Of a stretch of 64,000 nucleotides of DNA, positions 8,340-17,100 are shown piece after piece. How positions within the stretch are numbered: position 1 is the stretch's first letter; every line of letters begins with the position of its first letter. The position numbers and the translations under genes are program-made. The notes beneath the pieces are model-generated. The model did no database searches. It was not told where the DNA came from and saw nothing but the letters and a program-made list of their open reading frames with translations. The stretch is from Chryseobacterium sp. SN22 (GTDB taxonomy: Bacteria; Bacteroidota; Bacteroidia; Flavobacteriales; Weeksellaceae): assembly GCF_008329705.1 (NCBI RefSeq), contig NZ_VTSX01000023.1, forward strand, positions 21,720 through 85,719. Reading direction: 5' to 3'.

Positions 8340-9377
8340 ATGTACAAATCGCTGATCCGCCCGATCCTTTTCAGATTCGATCCTGAAGCCGTGCATCACT
8401 TTACCTTCTCGATGCTTAAGAATTTCGGCTTTCTTACTAAATTATTTTTACCGAAACCTGTTGAAGACAAACGTCTTGAAAGAGAAGTTTTCGGCCTGAA
8501 ATTCAAAAATCCGGTCGGACTTGCCGCCGGGTTCGATAAAAATGCCGTACTCTTCAATGAACTGGCAGACCTTGGGTTCGGATTCGTGGAAATCGGTACG
8601 GTAACGCCTAAAGCACAGGCCGGGAATCCTAAAAAACGACTGTTCCGTCTCATTGAAGACGGCGGGATCATCAACCGGATGGGATTCAATAACGACGGGC
8701 TTGAAGCCGCTGTCGAAAAGCTGAAAGGCAACAAAGGGAAAATCATCATCGGCGGAAACATCGGAAAAAATACGGATACGGCCCCGGAACAGTACACCAA
8801 CGATTATCTGCAGTGCTTTGAAGGCCTTCATCCGCATGTTGATTATTTTGTCCTTAATGTAAGCTGCCCGAATGTAGGAAGCCACGCCAAGCTGGAAGAT
8901 GTGGAATACCTGCGTGAGCTGATTACCGAAGTTAAAAAAATCAACCTTTCCAAAACCGTTCAGAAACCAATCCTTTTAAAAATCGCTCCTGATCTGAACG
9001 ACCGCCAGCTAGATGAAATCATCGATCTGATCGCAGAAACGAAAATCGACGGGGTTATCGTTTCCAATACTTCCGTGAACCGGGAAGGACTGAAGACGTC
9101 ACCGGAAGTCCTGGCCCAAATCGGCAACGGCGGCCTGAGCGGAAAACCGATCCGTGAACGCAGCACCCGGATGATCCGCTACCTTTCCGAGAAAAGCAGC
9201 CGTGCTTTCCCGATCATCGGCGTCGGCGGTATTCATTCGGCTAAAGATGCCATTGAAAAGCTGGATGCCGGTGCAAGCCTGGTGCAGCTGTATACCGGCT
9301 TCATCTACGAAGGCCCGGAACTCATCAACGATATCAACCGGGAAGTCCTCAAAAGAGCAAGCCGCTTGCCGAGATAG
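8340..9377 (+). CDS. pyrD: Dihydroorotate dehydrogenase, quinone-dependent (class 2)
   Basis: This enzyme oxidises dihydroorotate to orotate in pyrimidine synthesis, passing electrons to membrane quinones. The 345-aa protein has the amphipathic N-terminal extension typical of class 2 (residues 1-40, starting [21 protein letters not shown]). FMN-site motifs include [31 protein letters not shown] (with the catalytic serine of class 2), [19 protein letters not shown] and [13 protein letters not shown]. The length is standard. It is apparently monocistronic with a -7 element upstream and a strong terminator downstream. Confidence 0.96.
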   Translation: MYKSLIRPILFRFDPEAVHHFTFSMLKNFGFLTKLFLPKPVEDKRLEREVFGLKFKNPVGLAAGFDKNAVLFNELADLGFGFVEIGTVTPKAQAGNPKKRLFRLIEDGGIINRMGFNNDGLEAAVEKLKGNKGKIIIGGNIGKNTDTAPEQYTNDYLQCFEGLHPHVDYFVLNVSCPNVGSHAKLEDVEYLRELITEVKKINLSKTVQKPILLKIAPDLNDRQLDEIIDLIAETKIDGVIVSNTSVNREGLKTSPEVLAQIGNGGLSGKPIRERSTRMIRYLSEKSSRAFPIIGVGGIHSAKDAIEKLDAGASLVQLYTGFIYEGPELINDINREVLKRASRLPR

Positions 9378-9444
9378 TGCTTCTGGCTCTTGGCTTAATA
9401 GATAAAGAGCAGGAAAAAAAAGGAACTTATTGAAATATAATAAT

Positions 9445-9474
9445 AAAAGCAACATCTTCCGGATGTTGCTTTTT
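9445..9474 (+). terminator. Rho-independent terminator after pyrD
   Basis: AAAGCAACATC/GATGTTGCTTT arms around a short TTCCG loop are followed by a T-run. The hairpin also has A-rich sequence on the other side and may serve the convergent regulator gene as well. Confidence 0.85.
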
Positions 9475-9505
9475 AATTTTACAAGATCATGTTTGATCAG
9501 CCTTT

Positions 9506-9928
9506 TTATTGAGGATGCCTTAAAGTTTCAAGTTTCACTAGTATTTCATCTTTTTCTTTAAGCATTCTTTCATAAAGGGTAATTTTTTCTTCATGGATTT
9601 TAAGAATGGTTTCTACCGGTGTAAATACCTGGCTTGTACCATGCATGTCACGGGCACTGAATAATGAACCGTTATCCAGGGAAAAAGTATTGGCAATAAT
9701 ATTTACAGCGTATTCCTCCTCAAAGTTCTTGAATGCATCCACTGGAATTTTTAAGACTCCGGATATTTTCTGAAGCAGAGGATCTTCAATCGTTTCCTTC
9801 TGTTCAAGCTGTGAGATTTTTTTTTGATTCCATTCCTCACCCAAATCGAAAGCCAATGCCTCCTGCTTGATTCCCAGCATTTCCCTGAATCGTTTTATGT
9901 TTCTGCCCTGATGTATTTTTCGTTCCAT
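9506..9928 (-). CDS. XRE-family DNA-binding protein
   Basis: The 140-aa protein has an N-terminal helix-turn-helix: GRNIKRFREMLGIKQEALAFDLG, then WNQKKISQLEQKETIEDPLLQKISGVLKI, typical of the XRE/Cro family. After residue 75 comes a variable part and then a predicted coiled coil (KIHEEKITLYERMLKEKDEILVKLETL), probably for dimerisation. Such small regulators are common in Chryseobacterium genomes. No toxin-like neighbour is present, so an antitoxin role is not supported. The target genes are unknown. Confidence 0.8.
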   Translation of the reverse strand: MERKIHQGRNIKRFREMLGIKQEALAFDLGEEWNQKKISQLEQKETIEDPLLQKISGVLKIPVDAFKNFEEEYAVNIIANTFSLDNGSLFSARDMHGTSQVFTPVETILKIHEEKITLYERMLKEKDEILVKLETLRHPQ

Positions 9929-10152
9929 TTGTTGTTTTTATTTTGATGATTAATTATATAAAAGTAAAGATATAAAAATAGGTGAAAAAACTAAAAATTT
10001 ATATTTAAATAAGTAGGTCATTTTACCCGGCAAGAAACTGTAAAGACAGGATAAATAATAATTTTTCAGTTCTAGAACCCCAAAGAGAGGACCTGTATCA
10101 GTACAGGGTAAAACCCTGTGTCTGCGTGCGTCAAAAAAGCAGAATAATTGAA

Positions 10153-11436
10153 TCACAGGAAAAAATGCGCTACCGTATAAATAATCAGTCCGACCAACCC
10201 GCCGACCAATGTTCCGTTCACCCGGATAAACTGAAGGTCTTTTCCGACTTCCAGCTCCAGCTTCTCGCTTAATTCTTTTCCCTGCCAGTTGCCGACGGTT
10301 GAGCTGATAAGGTTCCCGAACTGATGAGTGTTTTTAAGAATATATTTATAGGCTGTTACACGGACCCAACCGTCAATTTTGTCCTGCAGGGTTTCATTGG
10401 TATTTAAATTCAGGGCAAATTCATTCAGGTTTTTGGAAAGATAGGTTTTCAGGGCAGAATGTTCCTGCTGAAGCTCTTCGGTAACGGTCTTTTTTATGGA
10501 AGCCCAGATGTCATGGGAATATTCATCCAGTTTTTCCGGCTGCAGGAGATCGTTTTTAATGGTGGTAAATTCCTGTTCCCATTTCGGGTCTTCAGCCAGG
10601 CTGGCAGAAAATTCCTGGATTCTTTGGGTAATAAGATCCCTGATTTCATGGTTTGGGTTTTCTTCGATTTCAGCAAAAAAATCGGAGAGACCGATGGTAA
10701 CTTTATCCGCAATTTTGTTATCAACAAAAGAAGGGATAAAGGTATAGCTCCCTTTTCTCACGCGGTCTTTGATCAGTTCACTGTTTTCAAGAATATAATT
10801 TTTGATCTGAGAAGAAAGGCTGGTCACCATCCGCTGATGGTCGTTCTTCTCCGTAACATAAGTAATCCCGTTGCCGATGATTGTATTGAGCTTGACATCT
10901 GCGGCCATTTCAGAAACTTTACGGCTGATAAACTGGCTCACTTCCGCATCGTCAAGCTTATTCAGGATATCCAGGACGATATCGGAAATATTCGTGATCA
11001 GGACTTCCTGGTTCTTTTCTTTTCCGAGCCATTCCCCTACAAAAGTTGAAATTTTCAGCTTCTGGATGTAGGGACGGATGTTTTGGGGAGAAAGGAAATT
11101 TTCTACGACAAATCCACCCAGGTTATCGCCCAGCTGCTGCTTGCTGTTTTCAATAAGGTTGGTATGCGGAATCGGAAGGCCCAGCGGATGGCGGAACAAG
11201 GCAGTCACGGCAAACCAGTCGGCAAGCGCGCCGACCATGGCAGCTTCCGAAAAAGCACGGACATAGCCGATCCAGTGGGAATCCATACGCTTCTGGAGAA
11301 CGGTCGTGATAATAAAAATAATGGCCATCAGCAAAAACAGCCCGGTGGCGAAGGCCTTGTATGTATTCAGCTGTTTTCTTTTTGCTTCATCATTCATAAA
11401 GTTAGGTATGCGGTTATTGTTGATGATTTTTTCCAA
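10153..11436 (-). CDS. DUF445 family membrane protein
   Basis: The 427-aa protein has a hydrophobic segment near residues 28-48 (TYKAFATGLFLLMAIIFIITTVL). It then has the DUF445 signature around WIGYVRAFSEAAMVGALADWFAVTALFRHPLGLPIPHT, a long helical middle domain, and a C-terminal membrane segment (NGTLVGGLVGLIIYTVAHFFL). This is the family of E. coli YjiN. Its biochemical role is unknown; the topology suggests a periplasmic or cytoplasmic helical domain tethered at both ends. A second ATG 13 codons downstream (MNDEAKRKQ) is an equally plausible start. It is monocistronic. Confidence 0.85.
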   Translation of the reverse strand: MEKIINNNRIPNFMNDEAKRKQLNTYKAFATGLFLLMAIIFIITTVLQKRMDSHWIGYVRAFSEAAMVGALADWFAVTALFRHPLGLPIPHTNLIENSKQQLGDNLGGFVVENFLSPQNIRPYIQKLKISTFVGEWLGKEKNQEVLITNISDIVLDILNKLDDAEVSQFISRKVSEMAADVKLNTIIGNGITYVTEKNDHQRMVTSLSSQIKNYILENSELIKDRVRKGSYTFIPSFVDNKIADKVTIGLSDFFAEIEENPNHEIRDLITQRIQEFSASLAEDPKWEQEFTTIKNDLLQPEKLDEYSHDIWASIKKTVTEELQQEHSALKTYLSKNLNEFALNLNTNETLQDKIDGWVRVTAYKYILKNTHQFGNLISSTVGNWQGKELSEKLELEVGKDLQFIRVNGTLVGGLVGLIIYTVAHFFL

Positions 11437-11614
11437 TTTAATTTTTTATTGTCAGCATGATAAATGGTTTTGTATTTAAATAATTTAAAATCAATTCGCT
11501 ATATCTTTTTCAATATCAGGAAACAGAATTAATTACTTAAAAATAATTAAATTTTAAAACTTTCATTCGCTTATGGTTTGATTTTAGCTGATACCAATCC
11601 GTTAAACAGACGAT

Positions 11615-12058
11615 ATGGAATACGAAGCAAAAAACAATCCATACTATTCCCGGACCGACCGGACCAAACTTGATATTCCGGATCAGGAATGGAGAAACAT
11701 CCTATCACCTGATCTCTATGCGATATCCAGAGAAGCGGCCACAGAACGGCCTTTCACCGGAAAATATAATGAGTTCGATCAGCTAGGAGAATATTATTGT
11801 GCTGTTTGCGGAAACCATCTGTTCCGTTCGGATGCCAAATTTTCCAGCAGCTGTGGCTGGCCGAGTTTCTTTGAAGCCGATAAAGAAGGTGTATACTATA
11901 AAAGAGATACGGCATTCGGTATGGAAAGGGTAGAAGTGCTCTGCAAAAGATGTGATTCGCATCTTGGTCACGTCTTTGATGATGGGCCTCAGCCTACCGG
12001 ATTACGGTATTGTATGAACTCCGTAAGCCTTGAATTCCTACCGGATTCTGAAAAATAA
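11615..12058 (+). CDS. msrB: Peptide-methionine (R)-S-oxide reductase
   Basis: MsrB reduces the R epimer of methionine sulfoxide in oxidised proteins. The 147-aa protein has both zinc-binding CxxC pairs (Cys62/65 and Cys110/113), the SSCGWPSF stretch, and the active-site segment GLRYCMNSVSLEF with the catalytic Cys about residue 133. There is no signal peptide, so it acts in the cytoplasm. It is a stand-alone gene and not fused to MsrA. Confidence 0.95.
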   Translation: MEYEAKNNPYYSRTDRTKLDIPDQEWRNILSPDLYAISREAATERPFTGKYNEFDQLGEYYCAVCGNHLFRSDAKFSSSCGWPSFFEADKEGVYYKRDTAFGMERVEVLCKRCDSHLGHVFDDGPQPTGLRYCMNSVSLEFLPDSEK

Positions 12059-12150
12059 ACACTGGTTTAAATTCTAAAAACCAGCACGTTAAAGTTTCTT
12101 AAATAGCGTTAAACTTTTAGAGTTATAACGCCTGACCCATTATGTTTTTA

Positions 12151-12158
12151 TACATTTG
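12151..12158 (+). promoter_or_regulatory. -7 promoter element
   Basis: TACATTTG fits TAnnTTTG and lies 32 bp before the start of the L,D-transpeptidase-fold gene. Confidence 0.45.
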
Positions 12159-12190
12159 TTCCCGCAATTGTATTTAACATAATATTTTTA

Positions 12191-12946
12191 ATGAAAGGAA
12201 TTTATAGCGTACTCGGTATTGTTTACATGATTACCACTTCATTTTACGGGTCTCCTGAAAAGGCTGTTATGAAAAATGAATCCAATACCAAAAGAATTGA
12301 AAAATCAGTTGAAATGAATTCTGTGAAAGCAGAAAAGACCATGTCTTCATCCGAAGAATTATACCACTCCATTACCTTTGAGCAGGGCCACGAGCTTAAT
12401 CCCGACGTTTTCTTTAAAGCCATGACAGGATTTGAAAACCTGAAAGAAGCAGGTCTTCTCAATCCGGATTCGCACCTGCTGACGGTATGCGATTTTTCCA
12501 TGTCATCCAATACCAAAAGACTTTGGGTGATCGACATGAACGAGAAAAGAGTGTTGTTCAACTCATTGGTAGCACACGGTAAAAATACAGGCGACGAATT
12601 TGCGACGAATTTTTCTAATACGGAAAGTTCGCTGCAGAGCAGCTTAGGATTTTATATCACGGATGCTACTTACCAGGGAGACAACGGCTATTCTCTGAAG
12701 CTGTTGGGTATGGACAAAGGGTTTAATGATGCGGCTTACAGAAGGGCAATCGTAATGCACGGTGCTGATTATGTAAGTGACCAGTTTGCTTCCATACATA
12801 AGAGAATCGGGAGAAGCTGGGGGTGCCCGGCAGTTCCAAGGGATCTTACCCAGCCGATTATCAATACGATCAAAGGAAGAAACCTTCTTTTTATCTATTA
12901 CCCGGATCAGAACTACCTATCCAAATCGGAATGGCTGAAGGCATAA
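12191..12946 (+). CDS. Murein L,D-transpeptidase catalytic-domain protein (YkuD_2 type)
   Basis: The 251-aa protein has an N-terminal hydrophobic segment (MKGIYSVLGIVYMITTSFYG) that should export it to the periplasm. The catalytic part shows VMHGADYV with His about 190 and RSWGCPAVP with Cys about 212, the HxG...SxGC pattern of L,D-transpeptidases. The segment LWVIDMNEKRVLFNSLVAHG is the beginning of the fold. Members of this branch are predicted to cross-link or trim peptidoglycan, but few are characterised. It is a single gene with its own promoter and terminator. Confidence 0.85.
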   Translation: MKGIYSVLGIVYMITTSFYGSPEKAVMKNESNTKRIEKSVEMNSVKAEKTMSSSEELYHSITFEQGHELNPDVFFKAMTGFENLKEAGLLNPDSHLLTVCDFSMSSNTKRLWVIDMNEKRVLFNSLVAHGKNTGDEFATNFSNTESSLQSSLGFYITDATYQGDNGYSLKLLGMDKGFNDAAYRRAIVMHGADYVSDQFASIHKRIGRSWGCPAVPRDLTQPIINTIKGRNLLFIYYPDQNYLSKSEWLKA

Positions 12947-12964
12947 AAACAGAATAAAACAGAA

Positions 12965-12990
12965 AAGCAGTCTTAGGTAAGGCTGCTTTT
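12965..12990. terminator. Terminator shared by convergent genes
   Basis: AGCAGTCTTA/TAAGGCTGCT (one wobble pair) is followed by a T-run on the plus strand. Its right side overlaps the 3' end of the histidine kinase gene. Confidence 0.75.
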
Positions 12991-14364
12991 TTTATTATCG
13001 GAAATAAACCGCACCTGGAAAATACTTCCTTCCCCGGGAACCGAAGTCAGTAAAATGGTGCCATGATGCATTTCAATGATTCTTTTAACGATTGATAAAC
13101 CAATCCCGTTTCCTTTTTCACCGTTTTTATTAGCTCCGCGGTAAAACAGGTCGAAAATTTTATTCCGGTCCTTTTCATCAATCCCGGCCCCGTGGTCAAT
13201 AAATCGGATATCCAGCGTCTGGCTGTGAACTTCGATTTCCACCCGGCAGCTTCTGTCCGACGAATATTTACAGGCATTTTCCATGAGGTTCAGAAAAGCC
13301 ACCTGCAAGAGATAAGGATTTCCGTGAAAATCGTAATTGCTTTCGTCTTTATCACCCAGATTATCCATATAGTGAATGCCGATCCTGTAGTCTTGGTTCT
13401 TCTGAAGCAGATCGACTTTGGCATCTGCCAGGATCTCATCCAGCCGGAGGTCGGTAAAACTGATCTGGGAAGCATCATAGCTGGCCCGTGCAAAATCCAG
13501 CAATGCGGAGGAAAGCTGTGAGGCATGGGTTGCGTCCTGAAGGGCATTGTTGATGGAAATTTTATAATCGTCCAGGGTAACATTCAGTTCTTTGGCAAGC
13601 TCCAGTTCAGCAATCAGGGTAGAAAGCGGGGTCCGGAATTCATGGGAAATCGTCGTCACAAACTGGCGGTGGTTGCTGAATGATTTCTCCAGCCGGTTAA
13701 AGGTGGAATTAAATGTTTCGGTGAGCTCATAGATTTCATCTTTTGCTTTGGGAACCACCAGTCTTTTGTGAAGGTTATGCTCGGAAATATCCCGGATCTG
13801 AACGATAATATCCTTTAAAGGCTTTAAAGTATAGTAAGAAAATAAAAAACCCGTGACAAAAATAACCAGAACGGAGATAATATAAATGACGATAATATCA
13901 TCTCTGAATTCTTTGATATGGGCCAGTCCCGTCACGTCAACAGCACTTCCGATGATATAAAAGTTATTACCGTTAAATTCATACCGGAAAGCCATGTACT
14001 GCCGCTCTCTTCTTTGCCAGGTAAGTTTATCTTTTCCGGTTTTAATCAGCTGGTTGAGGTAATACGGATTTTTCGAACTGGGTTTAATATCTGTAAAAAT
14101 CAGTTGTTTTTTACTGTTGTAGACACTGATGTCAGCTTCGTTCAGCATTTTTTTGTTTCGTTCATGAAGCTTTTTTATTTTATTGCCGTTTATATTGGCA
14201 TCGAAGATAAACTCTGCCCTCCAGATAATTTTATAGCCTAAACGGTCATTGAATTCATCATTCCTGTTTTTTTCGGAGACAAAATACAGGACGTAGGCAA
14301 AAACGAAGAGGATGCCTGCCGTTATCAGTGCGTACATCAACGCAGTCCGGGTAGCGATTTTCAT
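12973..14364 (-). CDS. Sensor histidine kinase, two-component system A
   Basis: The 463-aa inner-membrane kinase has two membrane segments (about 8-28 and 160-182, DIIVIYIISVLVIFVTGFLF) around a periplasmic sensor loop of about 130 residues. A HAMP linker follows, then the phospho-acceptor motif TTISHEFRTPLS. The ATP-binding domain has an N box (LMENACKYS), G1 (DHGAGIDEKD) and G2 (GNGIGLSIVKRI). It overlaps the response regulator gene upstream by 4 bp, so the two are translationally coupled. The signal is unknown. Divergence from a porin gene with phased repeats suggests envelope or nutrient sensing. Confidence 0.93.
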   Translation of the reverse strand: MKIATRTALMYALITAGILFVFAYVLYFVSEKNRNDEFNDRLGYKIIWRAEFIFDANINGNKIKKLHERNKKMLNEADISVYNSKKQLIFTDIKPSSKNPYYLNQLIKTGKDKLTWQRRERQYMAFRYEFNGNNFYIIGSAVDVTGLAHIKEFRDDIIVIYIISVLVIFVTGFLFSYYTLKPLKDIIVQIRDISEHNLHKRLVVPKAKDEIYELTETFNSTFNRLEKSFSNHRQFVTTISHEFRTPLSTLIAELELAKELNVTLDDYKISINNALQDATHASQLSSALLDFARASYDASQISFTDLRLDEILADAKVDLLQKNQDYRIGIHYMDNLGDKDESNYDFHGNPYLLQVAFLNLMENACKYSSDRSCRVEIEVHSQTLDIRFIDHGAGIDEKDRNKIFDLFYRGANKNGEKGNGIGLSIVKRIIEMHHGTILLTSVPGEGSIFQVRFISDNKKSSLT

Positions 14365-15050
14365 AAGTTCCTGGTAAAAATAAATCCCGTTCCGGGCTTG
14401 GTGTGAATCAGTTTCTCATCAAAATCCTTATCAATTTTCTTACGCAGATAGGCAATATATACGTCTATGTAATTGGTTCCCGTATCAAAATGGTTGCCCC
14501 ACACATTTTCTGCAATTTCTTCCCGGGTCAGGATGCGCTCTGCATGGGTCATGAGAAAAACCAGCAGTTTAAATTCCTTTGGTGTAAGGATAATTTCTCT
14601 TCCATCCCGGAATACGCGGTTGGTCTTCTGATGGATCAAAAGTTGGTGATATTGGATAAGATCCGGCGTTTCCTCTTTTTTTGGCAATGATGATTTTCTC
14701 AGCAGCACGACTTTTATTCGGGCATACAGTTCCCTGATCTCAAAGGGTTTTACCATATAATCATCGGCTCCGGCATCGAAACCTTCGATCTTTTCATCAA
14801 TGGTTCCCAGGGCAGTCAGCATAATAATCGGAAGGTCAGGGTATTTTTGCCTGATGATTTTGCTGAACTCAATCCCGTTCATCTGCGGAAGCATAATATC
14901 CGTAATGATCAGGCTGAATGCCATCCGGTCTGCCATGATCAGGGCATCTTCCGCATCTTCCGAAATGTAGATCTGATAGCCCTGGCTTTCAAGGCCCCGC
15001 TTCAGCAGTGCGGAAACCCGAGCGTTGTCTTCTATGATTAAAATTTTCAT
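14361..15050 (-). CDS. OmpR/PhoB-family response regulator, two-component system A
   Basis: The start at 15050 gives MKILIIEDNARVSALLKRGL, the standard beginning of a receiver domain; a longer reading to 15143 adds 31 unlikely residues. The 229-aa protein has the acidic pocket E7/D8, phospho-acceptor Asp about 51 (LIITDIMLPQMNG), Thr in MLTALG, Lys in YMVKPFEIREL, and a C-terminal winged helix (LTPKEFKLLVFLMTH, TNYIDVYIAYLRKKID). Members of this subfamily bind tandem 10-11-bp half sites. Three 11-bp repeats lie between this gene and the divergent porin gene, so it probably controls both. Confidence 0.94.
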   Translation of the reverse strand: MKILIIEDNARVSALLKRGLESQGYQIYISEDAEDALIMADRMAFSLIITDIMLPQMNGIEFSKIIRQKYPDLPIIMLTALGTIDEKIEGFDAGADDYMVKPFEIRELYARIKVVLLRKSSLPKKEETPDLIQYHQLLIHQKTNRVFRDGREIILTPKEFKLLVFLMTHAERILTREEIAENVWGNHFDTGTNYIDVYIAYLRKKIDKDFDEKLIHTKPGTGFIFTRNL

Positions 15051-15179
15051 CTGGAATACTGTTTCAGGGAGGAAGCCGAACCGGATCTGACTTTTTAAAG
15101 CCTGAATCCGACACTGTACGAATCCCATACAAAGGTATCTCATATTTTACTTCCGGAAAAACGGAATCTCCCGTTTAAT

Positions 15180-15212
15180 GGTTTTCTAAAGGTTTTCTAA
15201 TAGTTTTCTAAC
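15180..15212 (+). promoter_or_regulatory. Three tandem 11-bp direct repeats, probable response-regulator binding site
   Basis: The word GTTTTCTAA occurs three times at an exact 11-bp period (15180-15190, 15191-15201, 15202-15212). The block ends 22 bp before the porin -7 element and lies 130 bp upstream of the divergent response regulator start. An 11-bp period is what PhoB/OmpR-type regulators recognise. Confidence 0.6.
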
Positions 15213-15234
15213 GGCATTCCCGGTTCTTCAAAGC

Positions 15235-15242
15235 TAATTTTG
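15235..15242 (+). promoter_or_regulatory. -7 promoter element of the porin gene
   Basis: TAATTTTG fits TAnnTTTG, 35 bp before the porin start codon. No good -33 TTG is seen, which would fit an activator-dependent promoter using the phased repeats upstream. Confidence 0.5.
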
Positions 15243-15277
15243 CCCTGTCAAAACAACGAAAAGAGGATTGAAACACT

Positions 15278-16606
15278 ATGGACAAAAGGTATCTTAAAAC
15301 CGGACTTATCATCGCTTTACTGGCCGGGATGAGCCAGACAGCGGAAGCACAGAAAAAGAATGATTTCGGCAATCCCGCACTGACCCATTATCTTAACGAA
15401 CAGCATACGCGGTATATTTCATTCAGCGGATATGCCGAATTGTGGGCCCGTTATGCCCAGCTGAATCCGGGAAGTATGATCAACAACGATGCAAAATCAG
15501 ACGTATCGGATCTTTCATTGCGGAGAGTAAGGGTGAAAATGACGTATAAACCGACGGAAAAACTGATGTTTGTGCTTCAGGGAGGAACCACCAATATAAA
15601 TGTAAATGCAAAAGGAAGCAATTATTTTGATCTGCTGGATGCCTATGCAGAATATGCATTTAATGATAAAATTGCTTTTGGGGCCGGGCGCTCCACCTGG
15701 AGAGGGCTTTCCCGTTTTACGACAGGGCCGCTGAATACGCTGCTGTATGACCTTCCTGCCTATGCTACTTCCAATGCCGGTGCCACGGATTATACTGTAA
15801 GGGAGCTCAGTGCCTATATCAAAGGGCAGCTTGGGAAATTTGACTACCGCCTGGTCGTGGCAGATCCTTATACCATGGCAACTGCCGAACCGAAACCAAA
15901 TGTGTCCACCTTCAGTAAAAATTCGCCCCATAAAGATTTTTCAGGGTATTTCCGTTATGCTTTCCTGGATACGGAAAATATTTCAACTCCCTTCAATTCC
16001 GGGACGTACGTGGGGAAAAAGAATGTGCTGAGCCTTGGAGCAGGATTCGATTATATCCACAATGCGATGTGGCATCAGGATGCCGCTAAAAATACGGTGA
16101 ATGACGATATGAAGAGCTTTGCTGTAGACCTGTTCTATGATGCTCCGCTGAACAAGGAAAAAGGAACTTCCGTAAGTGCCTATGCCATGGCAATGCACAA
16201 TGATTACGGTCCGAATTATGTCCGCTATGTCGGAACCAATAACCCGGCTACTTCGGCAGATGCTTCGCTGGCGAGCCTTAACGGCGCCGGAAATGCCATG
16301 CCTGTGATCGGAACCGGAAATACCTATTACCTGCAGTTGGGAGGAACACTGCCTTATTTAAATAAAGAAAAGAAAAACCTGCAGCTCCAGCCTGCCGTAG
16401 GCGTGCAGCTTTCTGACCTGAAAGCCCTTCATGACAATGCGGTGATTTATGATGCCGGAGTTTCCCTGCTGATGAACGGGATGTCTTCCAGGCTTACTTT
16501 CGATGCACAGAACCGCCCAGTATTTACGCCGGATGCCGGTAATAATGCCGTGGTTTCAGACCGGAAATGGCAGTTCGTCCTGAAATACAGGATTGATTTT
16601 AACTAA
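15278..16606 (+). CDS. Outer-membrane porin, phosphate-selective porin O/P-like
   Basis: The 442-aa protein starts with a signal peptide (MDKRYLKTGLIIALLAGMSQTAEA). It then shows the alternating amphipathic pattern of an outer-membrane beta-barrel, with RYISFSGYAELWARYAQLNP, the segment DLSLRRVRVKMTYKPTEKLMF and a terminal strand KWQFVLKYRIDFN ending in Phe-Asn. The pattern of LRRVRV.M.Y.PTEK..F and GRSTWRGLSRF resembles porins of the O/P group. The substrate is not deducible. It sits divergent to system A, and two small exported proteins follow on the same strand after short gaps, so all three may be one transcript. Confidence 0.8.
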   Translation: MDKRYLKTGLIIALLAGMSQTAEAQKKNDFGNPALTHYLNEQHTRYISFSGYAELWARYAQLNPGSMINNDAKSDVSDLSLRRVRVKMTYKPTEKLMFVLQGGTTNINVNAKGSNYFDLLDAYAEYAFNDKIAFGAGRSTWRGLSRFTTGPLNTLLYDLPAYATSNAGATDYTVRELSAYIKGQLGKFDYRLVVADPYTMATAEPKPNVSTFSKNSPHKDFSGYFRYAFLDTENISTPFNSGTYVGKKNVLSLGAGFDYIHNAMWHQDAAKNTVNDDMKSFAVDLFYDAPLNKEKGTSVSAYAMAMHNDYGPNYVRYVGTNNPATSADASLASLNGAGNAMPVIGTGNTYYLQLGGTLPYLNKEKKNLQLQPAVGVQLSDLKALHDNAVIYDAGVSLLMNGMSSRLTFDAQNRPVFTPDAGNNAVVSDRKWQFVLKYRIDFN

Positions 16607-16659
16607 ATAACAACTTCTGTTCATGAAGAACAGTAAACCACAACAAAATTATATTTATT

Positions 16660-17082
16660 ATGGAAAGAAGAAAATTTTTATTCCGTTCGGTACAGGCCTC
16701 GGCATTCCTGCTGATCTCCGGGAATATGCTGGCCTCTGCCTTACCTGTGTTTAACCCTATAAAAAAGAAAAAAGTGTATTTCCATTATTTATTGTTCTGG
16801 CTCAGAAAAGATCTTTCTGAAGCTGAAGTAAAAGAATTTGAGAACTTTTTCAAAGGACTGGCCCAACTTCCTTACCAGAAAAATCTCCGCTATGGAAAGC
16901 CGGCAGCCTCCAGCCCGAGAAGTGTCCTGGATAACAGTTTTACCTATAACGTTTCCATGGAATTCGACAGCCTGGAAGCCCTTGAAGCGTACGGGAAACT
17001 TCCGGAGCACCTTGCCCTCGTACAGAAATACAAGCCGTTCTTTGAAAGAATGGCGGTTCACGATACCGTTTACAACCCATAA
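16660..17082 (+). CDS. Exported Dabb (stress-responsive A/B barrel) domain protein
   Basis: The 140-aa protein begins MERRKFLFRSVQASAFLLISG, with a twin-arginine-like or simple signal peptide. The remainder has the Dabb pattern: KKVYFHYLLFWLRKDLSEAEVKEFENFFKGLAQLP, a middle strand FTYNVSMEFDSLEALEAYGKLPEHLALVQKYKPFFERM, and an end at AVHDTVYNP. Dabb domains form dimeric ferredoxin-like barrels found in stress proteins and some cyclases. It lies 53 bp after the porin gene and 18 bp before the cupin-like gene, so co-transcription is likely. Confidence 0.75.
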   Translation: MERRKFLFRSVQASAFLLISGNMLASALPVFNPIKKKKVYFHYLLFWLRKDLSEAEVKEFENFFKGLAQLPYQKNLRYGKPAASSPRSVLDNSFTYNVSMEFDSLEALEAYGKLPEHLALVQKYKPFFERMAVHDTVYNP

Positions 17083-17100
17083 AAAAGAATCTTATTTAAA

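Noticed and set aside
9506..9928. Antitoxin of a toxin-antitoxin pair
   Set aside because: No small partner gene lies next to it; the neighbours are pyrD and a DUF445 gene.
15051..15143. N-terminal extension of response regulator A
   Set aside because: Receiver domains begin with MKILIIEDN; the added residues do not belong to the fold.
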